Numbered from the stretch's first letter, positions 39,574-49,783 are shown. The stretch: DNA of 64,000 nt from JAYRSJ01 sp041920215 (GCA_041920215.1 JAYRSJ010000006.1:1-64000); one strand, 5' to 3'. Numbers and translations are program-made. The notes: generated by a model not told the origin, from the letters alone.

Positions 39574-40839
39574 ATGCATCTTTCCGAACTGAAAGCGCTC
39601 CACGTCTCCGCCCTGATCAAGATGGGGGAAGAGCTGGAGATCGACAACGTCGCTCGCCTGCGCAAGCAGGAGCTGATGTTTGCGATCATGAAGAAGCGCG
39701 CCAAGGCCGGCGAACAGGTCTTTGGCGATGGCGTGCTGGAAGTGCTGCCGGACGGCTTCGGCTTCCTGCGTTCCATTGAGGCCAGCTATATGGCCTCGAC
39801 CGACGACATCTATCTGAGTCCCAGCCAGATCCGTCGCTTCAATCTGCACACCGGCGACATGATCGAGGGCGAGGTGCGTGTTCCCAAGGATGGCGAGCGC
39901 TATTTCGCCCTGGTCAAGGTGGACCGGGTGAACGGCCTCTCGCCCGAGGAGAGCAAGCACAAGATCATGTTCGAGAACTTGACGCCCTTGTTCCCCAAGG
40001 AGCCCTTCAAGCTCGAGCGCGACAATTTCAAGGGTGAAGAGAACATCACCGGTCGCATCATCGATCTGATCGCGCCTATCGGCAAAGGCCAGCGCGCGCT
40101 GATCGTCGCGCAGCCCAAGACCGGCAAGACCGAGATGATGAAGAGCATCGCGCACGCGCTGGTAGCCAATCATCCCGAATCGCATCTGATCGTGCTGCTG
40201 GTCGACGAGCGCCCCGAGGAAGTGACCGAGATGGTCCGCACGGTGCGCGGCGAAGTGATCAGCTCGACCTTCGACGAGCCTGCCGCCCGCCATGTGCAAG
40301 TGGCCGAGATGGTGATCGAGCGCGCCAAGCGCCTGGTGGAGTTGAAGAAGGACGTGATCATCCTGCTGGACTCGATCACCCGCCTGGCCCGCGCCTACAA
40401 CAATGTGCTGCCCTCTTCCGGCAAGGTGCTGACTGGCGGCGTGGACGCCAACGCGCTGCAGCGCCCCAAGCGCTTCTTCGGCGCGGCTCGCAATATCGAG
40501 GAAGGCGGCTCGCTGACCATCATCGGTACCGCGCTGATCGACACCGGCAGCCGCATGGACGAGGTGATCTACGAAGAGTTCAAGGGCACCGGCAACTGCG
40601 AGATCCACCTGGATCGGCGCATGGCCGAGAAGCGCGTCTACCCCTCCATCCTGATCAACAAGAGCGGTACCCGCCGCGAAGAGCTGCTGCTCAAGCCCGA
40701 GATCCTGCAAAAGAGCTGGATCCTGCGCAAGCTGCTCTACAACATGGACGAGATCGAGGCGATGGAGTTCGTGCTGGACAAGATGAAGTCCACCAAGAAC
40801 AACCTGGACTTCTTCGACATGATGCGCAGAGGTGGTTGA
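39574..40839 (+). CDS. rho: Transcription termination factor Rho
   Basis: 421 residues, the usual length. N-terminal Rho domain (MHLSELKALHVSALIKMGEE), RNP1-like DGFGFLR at 60-66 in the primary RNA-binding site, P-loop PKTGKTEMM around 181-189, Walker B VIILLDSITRLARAYN, R-loop and C-terminal region through FFDMMRR. Hexameric RNA helicase that ends many transcripts. A strong promoter lies in the trxA end; an autoregulatory leader is possible but not proven. Confidence 0.98.
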   Translation: MHLSELKALHVSALIKMGEELEIDNVARLRKQELMFAIMKKRAKAGEQVFGDGVLEVLPDGFGFLRSIEASYMASTDDIYLSPSQIRRFNLHTGDMIEGEVRVPKDGERYFALVKVDRVNGLSPEESKHKIMFENLTPLFPKEPFKLERDNFKGEENITGRIIDLIAPIGKGQRALIVAQPKTGKTEMMKSIAHALVANHPESHLIVLLVDERPEEVTEMVRTVRGEVISSTFDEPAARHVQVAEMVIERAKRLVELKKDVIILLDSITRLARAYNNVLPSSGKVLTGGVDANALQRPKRFFGAARNIEEGGSLTIIGTALIDTGSRMDEVIYEEFKGTGNCEIHLDRRMAEKRVYPSILINKSGTRREELLLKPEILQKSWILRKLLYNMDEIEAMEFVLDKMKSTKNNLDFFDMMRRGG

Positions 40840-40880
40840 TCCTTGGCGCCCGAGGTCAGACTTCAGGTCGCCGGGCTTAA

Positions 40881-40906
40881 CAAGGCCAACGCTAGCGGTG
40901 GCCTTG
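40881..40906 (+). terminator. Terminator after rho
   Basis: CAAGGCCA (40881-40888), ten-base loop, TGGCCTTG (40899-40906), followed by TCGTTTC; T-tract weak. Confidence 0.6.
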
Positions 40907-40998
40907 TCGTTTCAGGCTATACTTCGCGTTTTTCCGCTGTCGGAAAGTGCCTCGCATGGTGCGAGCGTGGCTCCCGACAATGCAGCGAGAGGTCTCCC

Positions 40999-41259
40999 AT
41001 GAAAGAAGGCATTCACCCCAATTACCGCGAAGTCGTCTTCGTGGATCAGTCCAACGGCTTCCAGTTCGTGACGCGCTCCACCGTCCAGAGCCGGGAAACC
41101 ATCAAGCTGGACGACGGCCGCGAGCTGCCGCTGATCAAGCTGGAAACCACCAGCGAGTCGCACCCTTTCTACACCGGCACCCAGAAGAGCATCGACAATC
41201 TGGGCGGTCGTGTCGAGAAGTTCCGCAACAAGTTTGCGCGCGTTGGCATCAAGAAGTAA
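40999..41259 (+). CDS. rpmE2: 50S ribosomal protein L31, type B
   Basis: 86 residues (MKEGIHPNYREVVFVDQSNG). The type-B form, lacking the CxxC pairs that bind zinc in type-A L31. In many bacteria the type B gene is induced under zinc shortage by Zur, but in several betaproteobacteria it is the main L31. No Zur box was recognised. Located 159 nt after rho; a weak -10-like TATACT lies at 40918-40923. Confidence 0.95.
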   Translation: MKEGIHPNYREVVFVDQSNGFQFVTRSTVQSRETIKLDDGRELPLIKLETTSESHPFYTGTQKSIDNLGGRVEKFRNKFARVGIKK

Positions 41260-41282
41260 TCCGCTTCCGAGCGTGATGCAAG

Positions 41283-41306
41283 AAAGGCAGCCTTGGCTGC
41301 CTTTTT
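41283..41306 (+). terminator. Terminator after rpmE2
   Basis: AAAGGCAGCC/GGCTGCCTTT palindrome followed by TT and TCGTT; canonical intrinsic terminator. Confidence 0.85.
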
Positions 41307-41333
41307 CGTTTTCAGCCGGGGTCGGCCTGCGGC

Positions 41334-43034
41334 ATGATCCGCCATCCTCGCCCATCGCTTGAACCTGAACGCGTGAACCCACCCTCGCCCGCCATCGTGC
41401 CAGAGCGCGGCGCTCAGCGCCTGCCTCGACTGGCCTTGCTGCTGTTCTGCGCCGCCTATGTGCTGCCAGGGCTGTTCGGGCGCGACCCCTGGCGGCATGC
41501 GGACTTGACCGCCTATGGCTTCATGGCCAGCCTCGCGCAAGGCCATGCACCCTGGTGGCAGCCTGCGATCGCTGGCATACCGGCTGAGGGAGGGTTGCTG
41601 TCCTACTGGCTGGGCGCTTTGGCGATCCAGGGCCTGCCCTGGTTGGATGCCGCGACGGCGGCGCGCCTGCCCTTTGGTCTGGCCCTGGTGGGCGTGCTGG
41701 CCCTGGTCTGGTACAGCAGCTTCCATCTGGCGCGCACCGAGGCCGCCCAGCCGGTGGCCTTCGCCTTCGGTGGCGAGGCTCATGGCGTCGACTATGCGCG
41801 CGCGCTGGCCGATGGCGCGCTGCTGGCCCTGATGGCCAGCTTGGGCCTGCTGCAGCTGGGCCACGAGACAACGCCCGAGATGATCCAGCTGCTGGCCTGC
41901 GCTTTGCTGGGTTATGGCCTGGCAGCGGCGCCCTACCGGGTGCACAAAGCCAGGCTGGCCCTGCTGATAGCCCTGCCCATGCTCAGCGCGGCCGGCGCAC
42001 CCGCCATTGCCCTGGGCCTCGGGTTAGGCAGCGTGCTGCTGTGCTGGATGTCCAGCTATGCGCAGGTAAGGCGTCTGCTGCCGTGGATACTTGTGGCGAT
42101 GCTGGCGGGAGCGCTAACGGCCTGGTGGCTTGGCGCCTGGGCCTGGCGACTGGGCTATGCCGTGCATGCCAAGGAGCCTCTGCGCTTCATCAGCCTGCTG
42201 GCCTGGTTCGGATGGCCGGCCTGGCCGCTGGCAGTCTGGACCCTGTGGCGTTGGCGCCAGCACTGGCAACACCGTCACGTCAGCGTGCCAGTGCTAGGCG
42301 TCGCCGTGCCCTTGCTGGCCAGCCTGCTGATGGACGGCTCGGACCGCGCACTGCTGCTCTCTCTGCCCGCCCTTGCCGTGCTGGCCAGCTTTGCACTGCC
42401 TACGCTGCAGCGCAGCGTGAGTGCCGCCATGGACTGGTTTGCCGTCTTCTTCTTCAGCGCGGCCGCCCTGTTCATCTGGATCTATTACAGCGCCATGCAG
42501 CTGGGCTGGCCGGCCCAGCCGCTGGCAAACATCCGCAAGCTGGTACTGGGCTTCGAGCCCAGCTTCGCGGCCCTGCCGCTGCTGCTGGCCTTGCTGGCCA
42601 GCATCGCCTGGCTGGCCCTGGTGCGCTGGCGCACCGCGCGCCATCAACATGCCTTGTGGAAAAGCCTGGTGCTGCCGGCCGGCGGCGTGGCCCTGCTCTG
42701 GCTGCTGGCCATGACCCTGTGGCTGCCGCTGCTGGACTACGCACGCAGCAACAAGCCGCTGGTCGAGGCACTGCGCGCCCGGACAGGCGCAGTAGGCACC
42801 GACTGCCTGGCGGCACCGGGCCAGCCGCTGTCGCTGCTGGCCGCACTGGAGTTCCAGGGCGGCTGGAAGGTCGACGGCGTCAACGAGTTGCAGCACAGCC
42901 GCTGCGGCCTCGCCCTGACGGTGCAGGCCCTCAGCGAGCCAGCCAAGGTGCCACCCGGCTGGCAGCTGCGGGCCTCGCTGCGGCGCCCTTCGGACCGGCA
43001 GCAGCAGTACCTGTTGCTCGAGCGCAGCCGCTGA
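41334..43034 (+). CDS. Integral membrane GT-C glycosyltransferase-like protein
   Basis: 566 residues with about ten to twelve predicted transmembrane helices. N-terminal GRDPWRHADLTAYGF resembles the loop-1 acidic motif of ArnT/PMT-type (GT39/GT83) glycosyltransferases that use polyprenyl-phosphate sugars. C-terminal about 100 residues form a periplasmic soluble domain (KVDGVNELQHSRCGLAL). Substrate unknown; an O-linked or lipid-A modification is possible. A GTG at 41372 may be the real start. Ends next to phoR in convergent orientation with no spacer, so the transcripts overlap. Confidence 0.65.
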   Translation: MIRHPRPSLEPERVNPPSPAIVPERGAQRLPRLALLLFCAAYVLPGLFGRDPWRHADLTAYGFMASLAQGHAPWWQPAIAGIPAEGGLLSYWLGALAIQGLPWLDAATAARLPFGLALVGVLALVWYSSFHLARTEAAQPVAFAFGGEAHGVDYARALADGALLALMASLGLLQLGHETTPEMIQLLACALLGYGLAAAPYRVHKARLALLIALPMLSAAGAPAIALGLGLGSVLLCWMSSYAQVRRLLPWILVAMLAGALTAWWLGAWAWRLGYAVHAKEPLRFISLLAWFGWPAWPLAVWTLWRWRQHWQHRHVSVPVLGVAVPLLASLLMDGSDRALLLSLPALAVLASFALPTLQRSVSAAMDWFAVFFFSAAALFIWIYYSAMQLGWPAQPLANIRKLVLGFEPSFAALPLLLALLASIAWLALVRWRTARHQHALWKSLVLPAGGVALLWLLAMTLWLPLLDYARSNKPLVEALRARTGAVGTDCLAAPGQPLSLLAALEFQGGWKVDGVNELQHSRCGLALTVQALSEPAKVPPGWQLRASLRRPSDRQQQYLLLERSR

Positions 43035-44393
43035 TCAGCGGCTGGCCGGCAATGCGGCCTCCATACCGATCTCGGACTCACCGTTGGCGCTACGCACACG
43101 CACGGCCGGCAGACTGATCCGGAAGCTGGAGCCCTTGCCGAGCTCGCTGTGCACCTGCAACTCGCCGCCATGGCGCTGCACCACATGCTTGACGATGGAC
43201 AGCCCCAGCCCAGTGCCCCCGGTTTCGCGCGAGCGGCTGCCGTCGACTCGGTAGAAACGCTCGGTCAGGCGTGGCAGATGCTCGCGCGCGATACCAGGCC
43301 CTGTATCGCTGACGACCAGCTCGCCGCTGCCGTCGGGCTGCAGCGTCCAAGCCAGCTGGATCTGACCACCGGCCGGCGTGTAGCGCACCGCATTGCTCAG
43401 CAGATTGCCGACCGCACTGAGCAGCTCGGTCTCCTGGCCCGCCAGCTCAACCCCGGTGTCGCCCGCAACCTGAATCTGATGGCGCCCTGCAGACAGGGCC
43501 TGCGCATCGCTGGCCGCCCGGCCCAGCAGGCCATCCAGGCTCACCCAGCTGTCGCTGGCAGGCCGCGGGCTGCCTTCCAACTGAGCCAGGGTCAGCAAAT
43601 CGCCCACCAAGGTCTGCATGCGATCAGTCTGCTGGGTCATCAGTTGCAGCACCCGGGCCCGTTCGTCGCTGCTGAGCGGCAGACTGGCCAGGGTCTCGAG
43701 AAAGCCACTCACGACCGTCAGCGGCGTACGGATCTCATGCGAGACATTGGCAACAAAGTCACGCCGCATCGCATCGTTGCGCTCGCGCTCAGTCACATCC
43801 TGAGAGAGCACCAGCCGCATCCCTTCGCCATAGCCACGCACCAAGACCGATAGCGTCGCGCCGCCGCGCACATGAGCCAACAGCAACGGCTCGTCGAAGA
43901 CGCCGGTCTGCAGGTAGGCGACAAAGGCCGGATAGCGCACGAGATTGGTGATGCGCTGCCGCAGATCGCGCCGCGGATCGAGCGAGAAATGAGTGGCTGC
44001 CACACGGTTGCACCACTGGATATGGTCCTGCGCATCCAGCAGCAACACCCCATTGGGCGAGGCCTCGACCGCGCTGAGAAACTCGGCCCGCAAGGTGCGC
44101 TCCTGCGCCAGCTCGCGCTCGCGCTGGCGCAGCGCCCGTTCGACGCGGTAGGCCAGCTCGCCCCACAGGCCGGTGTCGCGCGGTGCCGTGCCAAGCAGGT
44201 CGCCGCGCAGCCACTGCAGCAGGCGCTGCCCGCGCACCGCATCCAGCATCAGCACGCCCAGCACCGCGACGCTGGCGCCTACCAGGTCCGCGACCCAGGT
44301 ACTGCTGCCAAGGCGCACCGCCAGCCAGCTGAGCAGCGCACCAAGCCCCACGGCCAGCGCAGCCAACAATACACGCAGCGCCAGCCAGCTCAT
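43035..44393 (-). CDS. phoR: Phosphate-regulon sensor kinase PhoR
   Basis: 452 residues from the ATG at 44393, which has GGGGGTG upstream (a TTG at 44408 is unlikely). Two N-terminal transmembrane helices (about 5-27 and 34-52), a PAS domain (about 100-200), H-box with His219 in NVSHEIRTPLT, and HATPase motifs DTGPGIA and GTGLGLSI. Autophosphorylates at low phosphate and activates PhoB; the PstSCAB-PhoU complex keeps it off when phosphate is ample. Confidence 0.95.
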   Translation of the reverse strand: MSWLALRVLLAALAVGLGALLSWLAVRLGSSTWVADLVGASVAVLGVLMLDAVRGQRLLQWLRGDLLGTAPRDTGLWGELAYRVERALRQRERELAQERTLRAEFLSAVEASPNGVLLLDAQDHIQWCNRVAATHFSLDPRRDLRQRITNLVRYPAFVAYLQTGVFDEPLLLAHVRGGATLSVLVRGYGEGMRLVLSQDVTERERNDAMRRDFVANVSHEIRTPLTVVSGFLETLASLPLSSDERARVLQLMTQQTDRMQTLVGDLLTLAQLEGSPRPASDSWVSLDGLLGRAASDAQALSAGRHQIQVAGDTGVELAGQETELLSAVGNLLSNAVRYTPAGGQIQLAWTLQPDGSGELVVSDTGPGIAREHLPRLTERFYRVDGSRSRETGGTGLGLSIVKHVVQRHGGELQVHSELGKGSSFRISLPAVRVRSANGESEIGMEAALPASR

Positions 44394-44430
44394 GCCACAC
44401 CCCCGCAACAGTGTCGCAAAACCCTGCGCT

Positions 44431-45129
44431 TCAAAGCACCGCCTTGCTCGGCTGGGTCAGCCGGTAGCCCGCGCCACGAACGGTCTCTATCATCTGCGCG
44501 CACTGTCCGTGCTCGAGCGCCTCACGCAGACGCTTGATGTGCACATCGACGGTACGCTCCTCGATGAACACGTGGTCACCCCAGACGCGGTCCAGCAGCT
44601 GCGCCCGGCTGTGCACCCGCTCGGGGTGGGTCATCAGGAAATGCAGCAGGCGGAACTCGGTCGGACCCAGCTTGAGCTCGACGGCGCCGCTGCTGACGCG
44701 TCGACTGCCCGGATCAAGCCGCAATGCGCCGATCTCGACAACGGCATCCAGCGCTTCGGGCGCCTTGCGACGCAGCACCGCGCGGATGCGTGCCAGCAAC
44801 TCGTTGACCGAGAAGGGCTTGGTCAGATAGTCATCGGCACCGGCATCCAGGCCTGATACCTTGTCGGTTTCCTCGGCCCTGGCGGTCAGCATGATGATGG
44901 GCAGTTCCCGGGTGCGGGCCTGGCCGCGCCAGTGGCGCGCCAGGCTCAGGCCGCTCTGCCCCGGCAGCATCCAGTCGAGCAGCACCAGATCGGGCAGCAC
45001 GCGGTCGACCTCCTGCAGGGCTTGCTGGGCGTCACCGGCCAGCGCCACCTCGAAGCCGGCATGGCGCAGATTGATCGCAATCAGTTCGGCGATCGCCGAT
45101 TCGTCCTCCACCACCACGATGCGGCTCAT
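44431..45129 (-). CDS. phoB: Phosphate-regulon response regulator PhoB
   Basis: 232 residues. OmpR-class receiver with Asp52 in LLDWMLPG and Lys104 in YLTKPF, then a winged-helix domain (GPTEFRLLHFLM ... RTVDVHIKRLREAL ... RGAGYRL). Binds Pho boxes such as those upstream of pstS. Precedes phoR by 37 nt and follows phoU. Confidence 0.97.
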   Translation of the reverse strand: MSRIVVVEDESAIAELIAINLRHAGFEVALAGDAQQALQEVDRVLPDLVLLDWMLPGQSGLSLARHWRGQARTRELPIIMLTARAEETDKVSGLDAGADDYLTKPFSVNELLARIRAVLRRKAPEALDAVVEIGALRLDPGSRRVSSGAVELKLGPTEFRLLHFLMTHPERVHSRAQLLDRVWGDHVFIEERTVDVHIKRLREALEHGQCAQMIETVRGAGYRLTQPSKAVL

Positions 45130-45142
45130 CGCTGTGCTCCGC

Positions 45143-45850
45143 TCATCGCATCATGGTCTCGACGGCATCGGGCGTGTTGTGGCGCACATCCGTGCCCTTG
45201 ACCACATAGATGATGGCTTCGGCCAGGTTCTTGGCGTGGTCGCCCACCCGCTCGATCGCCTTGGCGACGAACACCATATCGATGGACGAGGAGATGGTGC
45301 GCGGATCCTCCATCATGTACGTGATCAGCTTGCGCAGCAGCCCGTCGAACTCCTTGTCGATCTGGTCGTCCTGCTTGAGCACCTCCAGCGCATGCTGCAC
45401 GTCCAGGCGTGCGAACGCGTCCAGGGCCTTGCGCAGCAGCGCCACCGCCAGATCCGCCTCGAAGCTGAGGTCGGACATCGGCAAGCGCAGCCGCGTCGAC
45501 ACGCCGGCGTTGACCAGGCGCTGCGCCGTGCGGGCAATGCGCGCGGCCTCGTCGCCCACACGCTCCAAGTTGGCGATGGTCTTGGAGATGGCGATCAGCA
45601 GGCGCAGATCGCGCGCGGTGGGCTGCCGACGGGCGATGATGCTCTGCAGATCGCGATCGATCTCGACCTCCATCGCGTTGACGCGTTCCTCGGTGTGCAG
45701 CACCGCGCTGGCCTGATCGGCACTGAACTGCACCAGGGCCTGCACGGCCGCGGCTACCTGGGCCTCGACCAGGCCGCCCATCTCGAGCACACGGGTCGAT
45801 ACGGCGCTAAGTTCGGCGTCGAACTGGGTCGATAGATGCTTGTCGCTCAT
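45143..45850 (-). CDS. phoU: Phosphate-signalling protein PhoU
   Basis: 235 residues. Two helical-bundle repeats with Glu/Asp-rich metal-binding positions (e.g. EIDRDLQSIIARRQPTARDL, GDEAARIARTAQRL, and GDHAKNLAEAIIY). Couples the Pst transporter to PhoR and suppresses the Pho response. Lies between pstB and phoB, 13 nt from each. Confidence 0.96.
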   Translation of the reverse strand: MSDKHLSTQFDAELSAVSTRVLEMGGLVEAQVAAAVQALVQFSADQASAVLHTEERVNAMEVEIDRDLQSIIARRQPTARDLRLLIAISKTIANLERVGDEAARIARTAQRLVNAGVSTRLRLPMSDLSFEADLAVALLRKALDAFARLDVQHALEVLKQDDQIDKEFDGLLRKLITYMMEDPRTISSSIDMVFVAKAIERVGDHAKNLAEAIIYVVKGTDVRHNTPDAVETMMR

Positions 45851-45863
45851 GAAAGCCTCCTGA

Positions 45864-46649
<786 letters not shown>

Positions 46650-46665
46650 GATGGATTGACCTCGC

Positions 46666-47550
46666 TTAATGCTTGTTCTTGAAGAGCACGCGCGCCAGGA
46701 TGTTGAGCAGCAGCACGCCGATGGTGATGATGAAGACGCCCGCCCAGGCCAGCTTCTGCCAGTTCTCGTAGGGGCTCATCGCGAACTTGAAGATGGTGAC
46801 CGGCAGGCTGGCCATGGGCTGGCTCAGGTCCGAGGTCCAGAACTGGTTGGACAGCGCGGTGAACAGCAGCGGCGCCGTCTCGCCCGAAATGCGCGCCAGT
46901 GCCAGCAGCACACCGGTCAGCACACCGGCACGTGCGGCCTTCAGGGTGACCGAGCTGATCACCTTCCACTTCGGCGTGCCCAGCGCATAGGCCGCCTCGC
47001 GCAGCGCATTCGGAATCAGGCTCAGCATGTTCTCGGTGGTCCGTATCACCACCGGGATCACGATCAGGGCCAGCGCCAGCACTCCGGCAAAACCGGAGAA
47101 GCTCTTCAGACGCGCCACCACCACTGCATAGATGAACAGGCCGATGACAATGGAAGGCGCCGACAGCAGGATGTCGTTGATGAAGCGCACCGCGCTGCCC
47201 AGCCAGCTCTTCTGGCCGTATTCGGCCAGATAGATGCCGGCCAGAATGCCAATCGGCGTACCGAGCAGCGTGGCCAGGCCCACCATCACCGCCGAGCCGA
47301 AGATCGCATTGGCCAGCCCGCCGGTCTCGGCCATGGGCGGCGGCGTCATCTCGGTGAAGGTGGCCAGCACCAGCCCGCTCCAGCCCAGCCGCACCGTCTC
47401 GAACAGGATCCAGAAGAGCCAGAACATGCCGAAACCCATGGCCGCCAGGGACAGGGTCAGGGCGATCACATTGATGCGCTTGCGCCGCGCATGCATGGCC
47501 AGACGGCCGGCGTCGAGCTTGACGCTGCGTTGGCTGATGGGCTGGCTCAT
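46666..47550 (-). CDS. pstA: Phosphate ABC transporter permease PstA
   Basis: 294 residues with about six transmembrane helices. The EAA loop region is ALREAAYALGTPKWKVI; the conserved stretch GTPIGILAGIYLAEYG follows the family. Partner of PstC in the inner membrane. Its ATG overlaps the pstC stop by 4 nt. Confidence 0.97.
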   Translation of the reverse strand: MSQPISQRSVKLDAGRLAMHARRKRINVIALTLSLAAMGFGMFWLFWILFETVRLGWSGLVLATFTEMTPPPMAETGGLANAIFGSAVMVGLATLLGTPIGILAGIYLAEYGQKSWLGSAVRFINDILLSAPSIVIGLFIYAVVVARLKSFSGFAGVLALALIVIPVVIRTTENMLSLIPNALREAAYALGTPKWKVISSVTLKAARAGVLTGVLLALARISGETAPLLFTALSNQFWTSDLSQPMASLPVTIFKFAMSPYENWQKLAWAGVFIITIGVLLLNILARVLFKNKH

Positions 47551-48590
47551 GAGCGTGCTCCCTCGTTCTTCTTCAGCTGCGACAGCAGCACCTTGGACAG
47601 CGCCAGCACCACGAAGGTGATGAAGAACAGCACCAGGCCCAGGTAGATCAGCGAGGCCTGATGCAGGCCTTCAGCGGCTTCCGCAAACTCGTTGGCCAGG
47701 GCCGAGGTGATGCTGTTGGCCGCCTCGAATACCGACAGCGAGTTCAGCTGGTTCATATTGCCTATCACAAAGGTCACCGCCATGGTTTCACCCAGCGCGC
47801 GCCCCAGGCCCAGCATGATGCCGCCGATAACACCGGTCTTGGTATAGGGCAGCACCACCCGCCAGACCACTTCCCAGGTGGTCGCACCCAGGCCGTAGGC
47901 CGATTCCTTCAGCATCGGCGGCGTCACCTCAAACACATCCCGCATCACCGAGGCGATGAAGGGAATGATCATGATGGCCAGGATGATGCCGGCCGACAGA
48001 ATGCCTATGCCGACCGGGGGGCCGGACACCAGCGCGCCCAGATACGGCACACCGGTGAGCAGGCTCTGCAGTGGCTGCTGCACATAGGTAGCCAGAATCG
48101 GGCCGAAGACCAGCAGGCCCCACATGCCATAGACGATGGAGGGCACCGCTGCCAGCAACTCCACCGCAACGCCCAGCGGGCGACGCAGCCAGTTGGGCGC
48201 CATCTCGGTCAGGAATAGCGCGATGCCGAAGCTCACCGGCACCGCGATCAGCAGCGCGATGAAGGAGGTCATCAGCGTGCCGTAGATCATCACCAGGCCG
48301 CCGAACTTCTCCTGCACCGGATCCCATTCGGCATTCGTCAAGAAACCCAGGCCGAACTTCTCTATGGCCGGGGCCGCGCCGATGATCAGCGACACGATGA
48401 TGCCAACCAGCAGGGCCAGCGTCAGCCAGGCCGCACCATGGGTGAGGCCGGCAAAGAGGGTGTCCGCCCAGGGCGCGATGCGGCGCCGTGCCGGCGGCCG
48501 GCCCTGGGGGTGGGCGCGCTCGCCGGACGACTCGTCACGATGAGGATTGGCAGGTAGTGTTGCGGCCACTGGGCCTCCGCGGTTCAGCAT
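47547..48590 (-). CDS. pstC: Phosphate ABC transporter permease PstC
   Basis: 347 residues from the ATG at 48590; a GTG at 48623 is possible. Cytosolic Arg/Pro-rich N-terminus (about 45 residues), then at least six membrane helices (LTLALLVGIIVSLIIGAA, LIAVPVSFGIALFLTEMA). EAA loop MLKESAYGLGATTWEV. Forms the phosphate channel with PstA. Separated from pstS by a stable hairpin. Confidence 0.96.
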   Translation of the reverse strand: MLNRGGPVAATLPANPHRDESSGERAHPQGRPPARRRIAPWADTLFAGLTHGAAWLTLALLVGIIVSLIIGAAPAIEKFGLGFLTNAEWDPVQEKFGGLVMIYGTLMTSFIALLIAVPVSFGIALFLTEMAPNWLRRPLGVAVELLAAVPSIVYGMWGLLVFGPILATYVQQPLQSLLTGVPYLGALVSGPPVGIGILSAGIILAIMIIPFIASVMRDVFEVTPPMLKESAYGLGATTWEVVWRVVLPYTKTGVIGGIMLGLGRALGETMAVTFVIGNMNQLNSLSVFEAANSITSALANEFAEAAEGLHQASLIYLGLVLFFITFVVLALSKVLLSQLKKNEGARS

Positions 48591-48624
48591 TGAAGAACGG
48601 AAAGAGCTGTGGCTGATCGGCACA

Positions 48625-48656
48625 ACAGCCCGGCGCTCTGTGGAACGCCGGGCTGT
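48625..48656 (-). terminator. Stable hairpin between pstS and pstC
   Basis: Perfect 11-bp stem ACAGCCCGGCG / CGCCGGGCTGT with ten-base loop, and no T-tract on the minus strand. Rather than a full terminator it may partly block transcription or stabilise pstS mRNA, giving more PstS than PstC. Confidence 0.6.
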
Positions 48657-48675
48657 CGATCAGCAGCTCAAAGAA

Positions 48676-49716
48676 TCACTTGTAGGCGATGGCCTTGCCC
48701 GAAGCATCTTTCAAATTGTCGGCCCAGAGCTTGCGCACCAGATCCTTGACGTTGGCAGGCAGGGGCACATAGTCCAGCTCGTCAGCCATCTTGTCGCCGC
48801 CGGTGTAGGCCCAGTCAAAGAACTTCAGGCTTGCCGCGGCGCTGGCCGGCTTGTCCTGGCTCTTGTGCATCAGGATGAAGGTGGCACCAGTGATGGGCCA
48901 GCTGCCCTTGCCTGGCTGCTCGGTCAGCACCTGGTAGAAGCTCTTGTTCCAGTCGGCACCGGCTGCGGCGGCCTTGAAGGCGCTGTCGTCCGGGCTCACA
49001 TAAGCGCCGTCCTTGTTGCGCATCTGCACATGGGCCATCTTGTTCTGCTTGGCGTAGGCATACTCGACATAGCCGATCGAGTTGGGCAGACGAGTCACGA
49101 AGGCCGAAACACCCTCATTGCCCTTGCCACCGGCACCGACCGGCCAGTTGACGGCCGTGCCCTCACCGACCTTCTCTTTCCATTCGGCATTCACCTTGGA
49201 CAGATAGTTGGTGAACAGGAAGCTGGTGCCGGAACCATCAGCGCGACGCACCACCGAGATGGCGTCAGCAGGCAGCGGCACGCCCGGATTCAACGCGGTC
49301 AGGGCCGCATCGTTCCACTTGGTGATCTTGCCCAGATAGATATCGCCCAGCACCTGGCCGGTCAGCTTGATCTGGCCGGGAGCTATGCCCTTGATATTGA
49401 CCACCGGCACCACGCCACCGATCACGGTGGGGAACTGGATCATGCCGTCCTTGGCCAGCTCATCATCCTTCAGCGGCGCGTCCGATGCGCCGAAGTCAAC
49501 GGTCTTGGCCTTGATCTGGCGAATGCCAGCGCCCGAGCCCACCGACTGGTAGTTGATGCGGGCGCCGGTGGCCTTGTTGTAGGCGTCAGCCCACTTGGCA
49601 TACACCGGAGCCGGGAACGAGGCGCCAGCGCCGGTCACGTCCTGCGCCATCGTGGCAGCAGAAGCAGTCAGGCCGGCGACAAGAACAAGACCCTGGCCGA
49701 AACGATTGAAATCCAT
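48676..49716 (-). CDS. pstS: Phosphate-binding protein PstS
   Basis: 346 residues from the ATG at 49716. Signal peptide MDFNRFGQGLVLVAGLTASA with cleavage after ATMA. Mature part has the PstS phosphate-site motifs GAGASFPAPVYAKWADAY near the start and FLFTNYLSKVN and RADGSGTSF. Periplasmic receptor that delivers phosphate to PstCA. First gene of the pst-pho operon; the tandem Pho box upstream indicates PhoB control. Confidence 0.97.
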   Translation of the reverse strand: MDFNRFGQGLVLVAGLTASAATMAQDVTGAGASFPAPVYAKWADAYNKATGARINYQSVGSGAGIRQIKAKTVDFGASDAPLKDDELAKDGMIQFPTVIGGVVPVVNIKGIAPGQIKLTGQVLGDIYLGKITKWNDAALTALNPGVPLPADAISVVRRADGSGTSFLFTNYLSKVNAEWKEKVGEGTAVNWPVGAGGKGNEGVSAFVTRLPNSIGYVEYAYAKQNKMAHVQMRNKDGAYVSPDDSAFKAAAAGADWNKSFYQVLTEQPGKGSWPITGATFILMHKSQDKPASAAASLKFFDWAYTGGDKMADELDYVPLPANVKDLVRKLWADNLKDASGKAIAYK

Positions 49717-49754
49717 GGGGTACCTATCAAGGTGGTTGACGACAGAAGGGATGC

Positions 49755-49783
49755 TATGACCGCTCTGTGACATTCCTGTGAAA
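49755..49783 (-). promoter_or_regulatory. Tandem Pho box upstream of pstS
   Basis: On the pstS strand three 7-bp repeats with 4-bp spacers (11-bp period): TTTCACA, TGTCACA, GGTCATA, agreeing with the TGTCAYA PhoB half-site. About 40-65 bp before the pstS ATG. Confidence 0.8.

Noticed and set aside
41334..43034. Naming the membrane protein ArnT
   Set aside because: Only the N-terminal acidic motif and the topology match; no arn genes are nearby, and loop residues differ.
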